Source of the DNA: Aplectana chamaeleonis
Lineage: Eukaryota > Nematoda > Chromadorea > Rhabditida > Cosmocercidae
Direction: 5' to 3'
DNA length: 64,000 nucleotides
Assembly: GCA_029168955.1 (NCBI GenBank)
Contig: JAPDOI010000419.1
Coordinates: forward strand, 544,001 to 608,000
The position numbers were made by a program, and so were the translations under genes. The notes below the pieces were generated by a model. It was not told the origin of the DNA, ran no database searches, and worked only from the letters and a program-made list of their open reading frames with translations. Shown here piece after piece: positions 22,778 to 34,900 of this stretch (positions are counted from its first letter, which is position 1; every line of letters begins with the position of its first letter).

Positions 22778-22947
22778 ATGTCGAAGGAGGATGAGAAGGA
22801 TGCTAGGAGGATATATCTCTTGATACGGGTTACAGCCACATACTCGGCTTGAAGACATCGTGGAAGAGAGATTGCGGCAGCCGTGCAGCCAATCGAGACT
22901 TTTACGACACCAATGCCACTCTACTCACATTCGCGCTCACAGAACAG
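22778..22947 (+). CDS. che-3: che-3 exon 1 (start exon, apparent frameshift)
   Basis: ATG at 22778 opens MSKEDEKDARRIYLLIRV, which resembles the short charged N-terminus of the family, and then hits a stop. From 22837 a different frame reads HILGLKTSWKR and ends DTNATLLTFALTEQ at a GTAAAG donor; this part aligns with the family and leads in phase into exon 2. One extra base (or two fewer) near 22835 would join the two frames. Otherwise the segment from 22836 is exon 2, using the TTACAG acceptor, and the start exon lies el­sewhere. A CTATTCCAG acceptor 8 bases before the ATG could receive a spliced leader. Confidence 0.62.
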
Positions 22948-25900
22948 GTAAAGCGCATGTCGGAATGCGAATGTCCGCCCACGCGGTTCGCGTGCGTGCT
23001 GAGCAGCCGCAGCTTCGGGAGTTTCACGGAAAACAGCATTTTCTCGGAAAACCTTGTTTTGCAATGGAGGGTCCTGAAGAGAGCTGTTAGCACAATTTCT
23101 ACAGGCGCTTATTGATCGAGCTTGACTAGCCTTTCCCAACATGATTGGCAAAAATTACCTGCCGAATAATCCCTGGAAACTGTGTGTTTGGAAAAGAGTT
23201 CAACACCCTAGGGCGATTTTTCTGCGAAACTTGTCGGAAACTTTGACTCGATCTAAGCATTGGTAGAGTAGTGGGCCAACTTATACTGAACCAAACTTAT
23301 TTTGAAGTTCAATTTCTAAAGGGAGATTTTATGAAGAAACAACGCTGGAAACGGGTTGAAGGTCATTTGAAAGCAATTTTTCTACGAAACTCCTGTTAGA
23401 AAATGCTAGTCGAAGCTCTTTCACCAAGCATCTGGGGAGAAATTTTTTTCGGATTTTCCTGAAAGGCAGAAAGTCTGAGAGGCAGAAAACTTTTTCGAAC
23501 AAATGCTCACTAAATCAAGTGCTTAACAAAAATCCAGCAAACATGCCGAAAACACCTCTAAAAAGAATCAATCTAACCCTCAGAACGGGTTTGAGAGCAG
23601 CCATTGCTGCCGAGATATGTATCAGGGAAATTTATTCAAAATGACTTCTGTAACAAGGACTCATCTTGAATCCTGGAAGAGAATAGTGGTCGAAAGCAAT
23701 AGTTCTGCATGGCCGCTTCCTAACAAAAACATTTAAATTCAAACTGCGGCTGGCGCGGCTCTCCAACAGCGGCTGGCTGCGTGAATTACTAGCGAGTCGA
23801 TGGTGAGATTTGAACCGCCGCACCAGCCGCGGTTCGAATTAAATTGCTTGCTTTCTGAGGAAAGAAGCCACGGACGTAAGTATAGATAGTTGCGCCAGCC
23901 GTTTTTGGCCGGATGGAACTCGTTGCAAAAACGCAGAGGCCACGACCGCTCGATCACGCATTTCCTACCCCCATCTGCGGACTATCGTTATTGAGGGCAC
24001 TTTTAATTCTGACCTCTTCAATGACAGCATGGCAATATATAGGTTATATTATATTATGTTATGTTGTGTTATGTTATGTTATGTTATGTTATGTTATGTT
24101 ATGTTGTATATTTATATTTATGTTATGTTTATGTTATATTTATGTTATATTTATGTTATATGTTATACTATATTATGTTATGTTATGCCATGCGTTATGT
24201 TATGTTATATTATGTTGGCTTATATTATGTTATGTTATGTTATGTTGATGATTGGCGTTATGTTATGTTATGTTATGTTATGTTATATTATGTTATGTTA
24301 TGTTGGCGTTATGTTATGTTATGTTATGTTGCGTTATGTTATGTTGCGTTATGTTATGTTATGTTATGACATGTTATGCGTTATATTTATATTATATTAT
24401 GTTATATTACTATATGTTACGGCCGGTTATGTTATGTTACTGCGCGTTGCGTTATGTTATGTTGATGTTGCGTTATGTTATGTTATGTTATGTTATGTTA
24501 CGCCTATGTTATTTACCCGCGTTATGTTATCTGCTACAATGTTGTACTGACACGAGGTTTTAGTTAATCATCTTTATGGTCGACGTTTCCGGCAGAACCC
24601 TTCTTCTTCAGGAGGCCTGAAGGATCAGAATAAGATTTTGGTGCTTACTCGATCAAGCGTCATATAAAGGCACAGTCCAAGCTTAGGGACGAAATCTGAG
24701 ATTTCCACACAATTGTTAAATAGACCCACCTCGTACATGCCATTTGCCAAATGCGACCTCTCAATTCCTCCGAATAAGTGAGTTATAAGAGGAAGCCACC
24801 CTGAGGCGTCCAACTCCGGAAGCCACTTTGGCACGCCCTTTGCCATCTTTCGAGCTCAACAGTGGAGAGATAAGCGGTGGTTTTGATCAATAACCCCGTA
24901 CTTCCCTTTATTCTCAGCCTCTGTCTTCATTTAAGTCAGCTAGTATACAGCGGTTGCAAATGACGGAAGTTACAAGCTTCGGACAAGTCGTCCACCATGC
25001 TTCCGTAGCTCAATTTTTGAGGGGCCATAACTCTGTCTCCAGGGGATCTTGAACGATTCCAGAGACATCTTTGGAATCAGCGTGACGCCGTTTTAAAGAT
25101 AGATAGAAAAACAGAAAACCGATTCTGAGGCTAGACTGTGCTTTTAAACTCAACATCATCAGAGAACTAAATAATTACCACGCCGAGATTTATGCAGAGT
25201 CGCACACGGAGATTGATATGTTATGTTATGTTATGCTATGTTATGCTATGTTATGTTATATTTATGTTGGCGTTATATTATGTTATATTATGTTATATTA
25301 TGTTATGTTATGTTATGTTATGTTATGTTATGTTATGTTATGTTATGTTATGTTATGTTATGTTATGTTGCGTTATGTTATGTTATGTTATGTTATGTTA
25401 TGTTGTTATGTTATGTTATGTTATGTTATGTTACGTCAAGTTATGTTATGTTACTATGTTATGTTATGTTATGTTATGTTATGTTATGTTATGTTATGTT
25501 ATGTTATGTTATGTTACGTCAAGTTATGTTATGTTACTATGTTATGTTATCTGCTAATGTTGTACTCGACACGAGGTTAGTTAATCATCTTTATGGTCGA
25601 CGTTTCGGAGAACCCTTCTTCTTCAGAGCCTGAAAGGATCGAATAAGATTTGTGCTTACTCGATCAAGCGTCGCCTTAAAGGCACAGTCCAAGCTTAGGG
25701 ACGAAATCTGAGATTTCCACACAATTGTTAAATAGACCCACCTCGTATGCCATTTGCCAAATGCGACCTCTCAATTCCTCCGAATAAGTGAGTTATAAGA
25801 GGAAGCCACCCTGAGGCGTCCAACTCGGGAAGCCACTTTGGCACGCCCCTTTTGCCATCTTTCGAGCTCAACAGTGGAGAGATAAGCGGTGGTTTTTGAT

Positions 25901-28900
25901 CAATAACCTCGTACTTCCCTTTATTCTCAGCCTCTGTCTTCATTTAAGTCAGCTAGTATACAGCGGTTGCAAATGACGGAAGTTACAAGCTTCGGACAAG
26001 TCGTCCACCATGCTTCCGTAGCTCAATTTTTGAGGGGCCATAACTCTGTCTCCAGGGGATCTTGAACGATTCCAGAGACATCTTTGGAATCAGCGTGACG
26101 CCGTTTTAAAGATAGATAGAAAAACAGAAAACCGATTCTGAGGCTAGACTGTGCTTTTAAACTCAACATCATCAGAGAACTAAATAATTACCACGCCGAG
26201 ATTTATGCAGAGTCGCACACGGAGATTGATATGTTATGTTATGTTATGCTATGTTATGTTATGTTATGTTATGTTATGTTATGTTATATTATGTTATGTT
26301 ATGTTATGTTATGTCATGTTATGTTATGTTGCGTTATGTTATATTATGTATATGTTATGTTATGTTATGTTATGTTATGTTATGTTATGTTATGTTATGT
26401 TATGTGTTATGTTATATTTATCTTATGTTATGTTATGTTATGTTATGTTATGTTGTGTTATGTTATGTTATGTTATGTTATGTTATGCTATGTTTTGTCA
26501 AACTACGAAAATCGAATCCAGAGATGCAAAAACGTTTTAGCGCGGTGTCGACGTTTCAAATACCGTGAATTCATCGGGTACACTTCCTCGAGTGATCTTC
26601 TACAAGAGTCGTCCCACAACGCTCACATTGGAGAACTACAAGGCAATGGTGAATGTGATGTCGATGAACGGGGCTGCGAATGAGGTGTTCCTGAAGAGTG
26701 TGCAGAACGTAAGTTTATTCGATGAGCTATTAATGAAACAAAACTTCAAAAATAAACGTGTAGCATGGACTATTGCAGCGCTTCAGCAAGGCGCGACTAA
26801 TAACATCTTGAAATTTCTCTCACTGATAATATACCAACGTGACTCTGACGGGCACACAAACCTTGTGTGGAATACTCATGTTGGATTTCTTCAGGTCTTC
26901 AGCAGGAATATCGCAGATTCTCTCCGAACGACGGCTAACAAACATCTCCTATCTTTAGTGAGCGAACTTGAGGAGAACCTTTTGGCAACGGTGGATGTCG
27001 GAAAGGATGTTGGAGAAGGTCTGTTAGAAGTGTGCCTCAAGTACTTCATTATGAGGCAGAAGCAGAAGGAAGTTAGCTTTCCAACTTGCTTTCAAAACTC
27101 GTCTCCACTTTCCTCAACAATACGAGCACGTTGAGAGACCGTATGTTTACCGTATCATGAGCTCCCAACAAAATACTCTTATGTTGAGAAGAGTCCAAAG
27201 CGAGTAGTGTGTGTAGCGGAAGAAGCACACCCCCCTTTTTTATCCTAACACAGCAACGATGTTTCTAATCTACGGCTATTAAAGGCAGTGTTAACGATAA
27301 AAAATGTGTTTCAGTTTCCAATAGGAATGGGTAACGGAGGGGCACACTGTAACGTTGACGTCGAAAGAACGCACGGAAACGAGCCAGGAAAAGCTTCAAA
27401 AGAGCCCAAACTTGCCAATTCGAACGCAATGCAAACCCCAAAAGCGCAATACACGCCTACCGACGTGAACGAATGAAAGCTTGAAATCGTGAGATGAGCG
27501 ATGATTTCCAATCATTAGCCCCTTTCTTCTCTTCATTCTCAACTTCTCTCTTTACTCAGGTCAGCTCGCATACATCGGCTGCAAAAGACGGAAGTTACAA
27601 GCCTCGGACAACTCGTCCACCATGTTTCTTAGCTCAATTTTTGAAGGACCACAACTCCGTTCCCATAAGGTCTTGTACGATTTCAGAGGCATCAGTGGAA
27701 TTAGCATGGGGCCGTGTTCAAGATAGGCGGAAAACAGAAAAACGATTTTTATCGTGAGCACTGCCTTTACTGCACTCAAATACAATACCCGCGCTAAGTT
27801 TTGTAAAAAAGGGGAGCATCTGGCAAACTTGGCAAAAAAGCGTCCGATACATGTAACTTTTTTGAATGAAGACTTTTTTGAATTCTGAAAACGCCATAAT
27901 ATTCATAGATCAATCTCCTACCTAATTATGTGACTTCTTAACCAAAGCTCCCCAAAATCACTTTGCTTTTTAAGGAAATAGTTTTTGCAATAGTTTTTCA
28001 AAAACGTCGCGCGCGGCGAGGTGCGGCGAAACTTTGAGCAGTATTTTTACAAGTACTGAAAGAGCGATCTGTATGTTTTCTTCATAGATTAGGTGCAGGT
28101 GAGAGAATCGCAAGGTTTGTGTTGGTTGAATTTTCGAAATCCCTCATCTAAAAGTCCAGGGTTTTTTTTTACAAAGCTCCAATTTTCAGGTAGTTGTCCA
28201 GTATGTTTAATGAAGGATTTCAAAAACTCAACCAACACAAACCTCGACATTCTCTCACCTGCACCTAATTTAAGACAAAAGCATGCAGATTGCTCTCCCA
28301 TTACTTGTACAAATACTGCTCAAAGTTTCGCCGCACCTCGCCGCGCGCGACGTTTTTGAAAAACTATTGCAAAAACTATTTCCTTAAAAAGCAAAGTGAT
28401 TTTGGGGAGCTTCGGTTAAGAAGTCACATAATTAGGTAGGAATTTGATCTGTGAATATGATGGCGTTATCAGAATTCAAAAAAAGGTTTCATTCAAGAAA
28501 GTTACATGCATCGGACGCTTTTTTGCCAAATTTGCCAGTTGCTCCCCGTTTTTACAAAACTTAGCGCGGGTATTGTACGATCCTGCATTGGGAAAGGTAC
28601 CTTTTATGTGAAGATCACCTAGATGCCGTGGGACTTGAATAAATTATCAGGCAACGGGTATCGGCTGTTCACATCCAACAGCACCACGCGGGTGTGTATA
28701 TACTGTGCCAACGCGTAGCTAGATGCCTCCGAGGGCGCGGCCTGAAACGCCGCCCCATTCCATGTAGCGGTAAACTACGGGTTTTGGCTGTGATAGCTAA
28801 AACCCGCATATTCTTGTGTCAAGGCTACAAGGGTGCAAATTCTGCGCGTATTCTACGTAAAAACGAAGGCTGAATTCGAAACATTGATCTCTTTGACGCC

Positions 28901-31900
28901 GAACCCGTATATTCTCGCTATAATTTTGTAGCGAGAATCTACGGATTTAGCGACAGCCTGTGTTGGAATGCAATCTCAACCCGCATTGGCAGGTATGCGG
29001 TTCGAACAGTCCACGATTAACTTGACACTCTGTGGGTGGTCGTGGAGGGTGACCCCGTGTCGCTCTATGGAAGACCTTGCTAGGGATAATTTTGGCCGCT
29101 GGGATACTGCAGGCCGTGGGGAAGAAATGGCGATGCGCTCGATCGCAGCGGGATCACCTTTCTGGTACAGATCAAGACTGCGGGTCGATCGACCCAGTGC
29201 TGGAACGATAATAAGCGTAGAATATGCGGGCGCTGTAGCTGAAATTTCACCAACTGAGGCTAAACTTTCCGTAACTTCCGTAAATTCTCGTGTCAAAATC
29301 AGACTGGATGCCTCCGAAACCCTGGGCATCTCTGGTTTCCGTGTGAGGCATCTAGCTACGCGTTGGCGGAGTAGTCTAAACAATCTACACTCTAATGAAA
29401 AAATCGTACAATATGGTCTCCCACTAGGAAGTTGCTTCCAAAGATAGGCACCATTTACTTCTCGATGCTTGGTCCTTTTCATAATTACTTTGACATCATT
29501 TTCCGACACGCTATAGAAAGGAGACGCGTCGTTGCCGTTCGCACAAGCAATCTTTTAGCGTATCGGAAGATCCTCACGTGCTCGTGAGCCGTCGCAACCG
29601 AAGTCCTCCTTCAGTTGCGTTATGAGGTGTGTCGCCGACGGGCACAGCGATTGTTTCTATTTTGAAGTATAATTTATTTCCGTTCTCGGTGTGCGTATGC
29701 ACGCGTACGCTGTGTCTTCTTGTCCTCTCCCGCTTTCCCGCTGTCTCTCGCCTCGCTCCGCACACGCACGCGAAGGAACATTGAAGTTTTGCCTCTAAGA
29801 AGTGTGAGCTTATAAAGCAGTGGATGCTTTGAAGAAAATTATTTTCTGTCCCGAAAACTACAATAAGAACAAATAACGAAACTAAACGAAGCTCGGATAA
29901 AGTGACTTACCGTTACTAAATGTTTTTTTTGTGGTGACTGCTCGAATTATCCTGAACAAACCAAAATTATTCACTTCAGCAGCAGTGGTTTCTCTTCCGG
30001 ACGAGATTCGCATCTGGAAGTCCCGCAGCGGCAGCGCTGCTCAGCAGTACAGCGACGCTTTTGAGCCTCTCCAGATCATCATTGACACGATCGAGGTGGG
30101 TACCTTTGAGGGGTAAAAATTTTTTGAGGATGGCCCCACCACATTACTATGTTGTCCCCCATGATTTTTAGACCTCAATGAGAATAGGTCGGCTACTCAA
30201 AATCTTTCTCATTCTAGTGTCTCTATGTGAAAAAAATGGTTTCGTAACATTAACCATGGAGAAACTCACGACCAAACCTAGTATATACATAGTATTTGGG
30301 CAGCACTGCATTCAAAACCTTCACAATAGAATCGACCTTTGTAAAACGGATTAGCTCGATATAAACCATCTGTTGACGATTTTCTGCATAAACATAGCTA
30401 TTCTAGGAGCGTCCAGTCGACGAGCTGATTGAACTTGTCGAAGCGTTTGAGGATACTTGTGATGCTTTGTGGAATGCTCAGCCGCCGTATCCTGAAGCCC
30501 GGATGCGTAGTCTCATTCAGTGCATGGGTAGGTTGTTTGGCATGGGTAGGTTGTTTGGCAAAGAGCATAAAATAACGAAATTAACGAACAATCTTCATAT
30601 TGTCATCATCCATGGTCCACATTACACTGGCACGACAAGCTCAATGAGAGCCGGTTTCAGTGAAAAAATTGACTTGATGGCTCTAATTTTGCACATTGGA
30701 AAAAAGTGTTTCAGCAATTCTGAAATTATTTCCCGATTAAGCTTCTAACAAACGATCAAGTTATCGAAATGTTCTCTTGCATACATTTTATTCACTCAGT
30801 GGGAAAGTTTTATCCATCAATTCTTAGCGTAGATTGCCAACTCTCTTGCCAACAAACTCAAATTTGAAGAGAAAATTTTCCTTTGAACACTCAAAAAGTC
30901 ATTGCGCAATAATCAATTTTTGTGTCTTCGACTGATGCACGGCATTCATTCGAAATCAAAGCTTGACTGAACCAGAACTTCTCAACTTTCCAGCTCCTCG
31001 AGCTACACAGTAGAAGGGTACAAATCCACGAATGCAGATCTTGAGAAGACGAAACTTCTCAAATTATCGCAGACGCGCTTAGCCGTCAAACGGAAGCACA
31101 ATATTTTGGTCAGCGCTTTGCGCCATTTCCTCATAACCTCGTTCAAAGTTGCCCATTACAAACAGGAATTTCAGATTCGGAATCAGCTAACAGAATCTAC
31201 CTTGCTTGTGGAGTTTGAAACGCCTTGCAGGAAAGAAGCTGCTGTGCTTCTAGGGCGGTGTTGAGAATCAGCATAATATTGTATCCCATTCAATCCGGTT
31301 CATGGTTTCTGCGGATAATCTCAATTTGGTATTTATTGCTCATGCCTTACGTAGCGTGCTCTATAAATAAATAACTAAATGCCATTTACAGGGCGTGAAA
31401 TGTTTTGCCATAATAGAGGTTTTTGGCGACGCTAGCTATCAAATGTTTCCCGTGTCCAAATAGGAATGGCAATCGCGACACACATTGTGTTGCTTTTTTC
31501 CAGCGTACTCTTGTATTCGTCACATTTATTCAGTAGGCCTTGTCCTCCTAGTTGCTTCTAGTGCTTTAAACGCCGACTTGTCAACAGCATGTTATATAAA
31601 ACTCCATTTCATTAATCGGTTAAGTATCTCAACGAGGAAAAAAAACTCGATTATATTCATTTAATTATATGATAAGTCACATAAAGTGAGCATGAGACAA
31701 ACGTATAAAAACATTTAAGATTTTATTTTATATAAGAACGTTTTTCTTGAGCCAAGTGCACTAGTTTTGAGGAATATAACACAGTTAAACACTGACATCA
31801 CCTCTTTGTTTGCTCGGATTAACTAAAGAAACGCCAGGAATTGTGGATGCCACACTTGCGCCCATGAATTCTGAAATAGTTTCCAAATGTCGAGATTGTT

Positions 31901-34900
31901 ATTAAAGCCAACCCGATTTTATGGGCCACTAAAAACAAAAAAAAATTCTTGCATTCTTGAAAAGTGGAAAAAACTGATGTGGCCTATTGACTTGCTAACC
32001 GCCAAATACTTATAAAGATACCGCCTTTGCAAGGATTGCAGGATTAAAGCTAGGATTTGCTTTGAATAGCGATCCTTTTTTTTAATCTGACGAATAAAGA
32101 ATTTCAGGGTCATATTTGTGCGAGCAGGTGACGAGCAAGATCGAAGCTGAGAGATTATGGAAGGATCCAGAGGCTGTGGAGCAACTAAATGCTGGTATAT
32201 GAATGACCAATGATCATGAATGATCAATTATCACCGCATCCGCAGCAAATGTTTCGCATCAGGAATCACTGCTTGCGCTCAGTGGGATTTGTCGGTGCAA
32301 CTAATGACAGGGCAGACTTGGAAACGACAGGTGGAAGACGCGTGGAAGGGAGAGCCGGTTGACATGAAATATCTCCAAGGATTCAAGAAAAGGCTAGAGG
32401 AGGTGAGGCTCATGCGTCGTGACCTCATCATGTAGATTAGAGGAGATTAAACAACATCCGTCTCAAAACACAATCCAACCGGTGTTTGCGACGGAAGAGA
32501 TTTGTCGCAAACTTTTTTGCGAACGTTATCAGTGGTACTGTATATTGCCATTGAGAAATAGAGAGTACATAAAGGGTCTGAAGAGTTCAAGTCGCGGCGT
32601 TACTCGCAGCGGCGGACAGCGCTGCGTGATGCAATAACGATTACATTCGGCGACGGGAGCGACTGATAAAGGTCTGGACCAATTCTACGGCCGGCGATGA
32701 GTGCGGCCATCGATCCGTTCAATGATTGTTTCATTGTTTAGTTATCCATGCGTCTTTTCTATTTTCACTCTGATTTGAGGTATTAATCGCGCCCTTCCGT
32801 AAACGCTTGAGCACTCTTTTCATTCATTCGTGGTTTTTTATGTGATCTATTCCGATTCACTGTAAATGATTTCATCACAGTTTGTTTTTTTTTTCAAGGT
32901 AATACCGATTCCCACAAGAATTTCAAGAAAACCTCATTAACGCAGCCACAAGATTTCGTGTCTACTGCATCTGAGAGCAGTTCCTTCAATTTTTTTCTCG
33001 AAATGAAATACAACAATGATTACATGAAAGTAAGCGAGGAAAGTGATGACAAAATCTCGAAATCGAAAAAAAAAATCAATCTTTGGCGTGGAATGAATGA
33101 GGTTGTAGGTAATGTATGAAAATGAAGAACGACGGAGGCAACGCTGCCTCTGCGAGGCATGGAAGTGTTCCGCCGCGTCAGGTTTTGGCCACGCCCCAAT
33201 CCTCTCGCTCGGCGGCTTGTCCCCGGGCGGCGCAACTCTGCATAGCCCTCAAAGGGCTCTGCAGAGTTGCACCAATCGGTGGCACCTAACCGAGCGAGAG
33301 GCTCGGAGCGGAGTCGAGACATGACGCGGCGGTGGGCACCAAGGCTTCGCAGAGTTGCAGCGAGTTTGCCGACGGCGCAGCTATTGTACAATTGCGTACG
33401 CACTATTTCATTCGACGTCACATTCTGCTCTTATTGTTTTGTTATGCTTTGGAAGTTTAAAAAGTTCCTATCAACAATCTTTGAGAAACAACATTAGTGG
33501 AATGCAGTGAAGCTAAACCGTCTTTACGTTTACTGAATTTATTATGCCTTAATACAGAGATTTGAAGACAACAGTACAATATTTACTAAAAGTTGCATAT
33601 GTCACCACTCGGCAACGTTGAAGCTACGAAAAGAGAAAAATGAATCTGGAAATAAAAAAGTCAAAACCGGGATCAATCTAGAAAAGTGTACGTTTCAAAT
33701 ATTTACCAACAATTTCTCACAATTTGAGCTGAAACTTGAAAAATTGCGCTTCCAGAAGATCGATTTCATGAAGAAATCAAGATGGGAGCTTCAATCGATT
33801 GATGTCGCCGTTCCTCGCCGCGGCAGAAAATGGCAATGACCATTTTCCCCCGCCGCTCGCTAACGGCGTCGCTTCGGGAGTCGCTGCTATCGCGGCGGCG
33901 AAAACACTCTGCGAGGTCACCCCGTCGCTGCTCCCGCGCGACACGTCGCCGCCTTCACCTGCTGCGTGGATTCCCCCATTCTTCATCATTGCCCTGCCGC
34001 CGCGAGACTAGACGCGGTGCAACTCACCTGAACCCCAAGACGTGATGGGCGGCAAGGCGGCACCACAGTGCTTTGAAGACGCGACGGCCCCGCGTCACTA
34101 CTACCGAGCGGAAGCCGACGCTGCGACCATAATGTTCGAACATATTTTTGTCGCCGCGTCAGTGACGGCGCTCGGCGACCACTTCCCAACCGCTGCAACT
34201 TTGCATCCTCTTGGAGGTCGTTTATACTTCAGCCGCGGCGCCACGCGGCGAGATGCAATACAGCCATATCGATTGAGGGGCGTTTAGAGTTTTTCCTGCT
34301 CGAAATCTTCCAACGGCGCCACCACCTGGGTACTGCCGCGCCGACGTGGCAGAATAGACCACGCCGCGGCCGCGTGCGATCCGCATCGAAATCATGTTTT
34401 TTCTGTTATTTCATATACATTCTCGATTTTTTAATCTGCCCCTTCACTGAATGTTATTTTGAGGTCCAGGGCGTTGTTTGAAGCAGACTGGGTTGTGAAA
34501 GTTCCTTTTTTTTGCTTTCGAATTCTTTTTTTTTTCTAGAGAAATAATTCGAAGGCTCTATCTGCTTTCGATTGCGGTGTTACTATACAGAAAATTATAG
34601 ATGCTTTTTTCTGTAGAAGAAATCACTCATTACGATCGGTCTTGTGTTATGTGAGAGCTAACCGGGCTGTGTTTAGCCTCACTATGCGATTAAGATGCAG
34701 CCATTGCGCTTTCGAAGAGTGAGAATCATTTGCTGCACACAATAAATCTCAATTTTGTTTTTTTTTCTCAATTTCTCAATCCCAATCTTTCGAAAACAGG
34801 AAATCTCACACTCCCCTCGTCTAATCCAAAAAGTATTCAATCTTGACATGAAGCGTAAAGTCGTAAACAAATTTAACATCGAACGCAAAGAAGTGAAGAA

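Larger units (their letters stand above)
24540..26230. repeat. 1.0-kb tandem segmental duplication
   Basis: Unique-looking sequence 24540-25217 recurs at 25555-26229 with small indels, offset about 1,013-1,020 bases. Each copy carries one MITE C and is bounded by TTATG arrays. Confidence 0.88.

Noticed and set aside
24061..26683. Long open frames of repeated MLCYV
   Set aside because: They are translations of the TTATG pentanucleotide, open in several frames at once.
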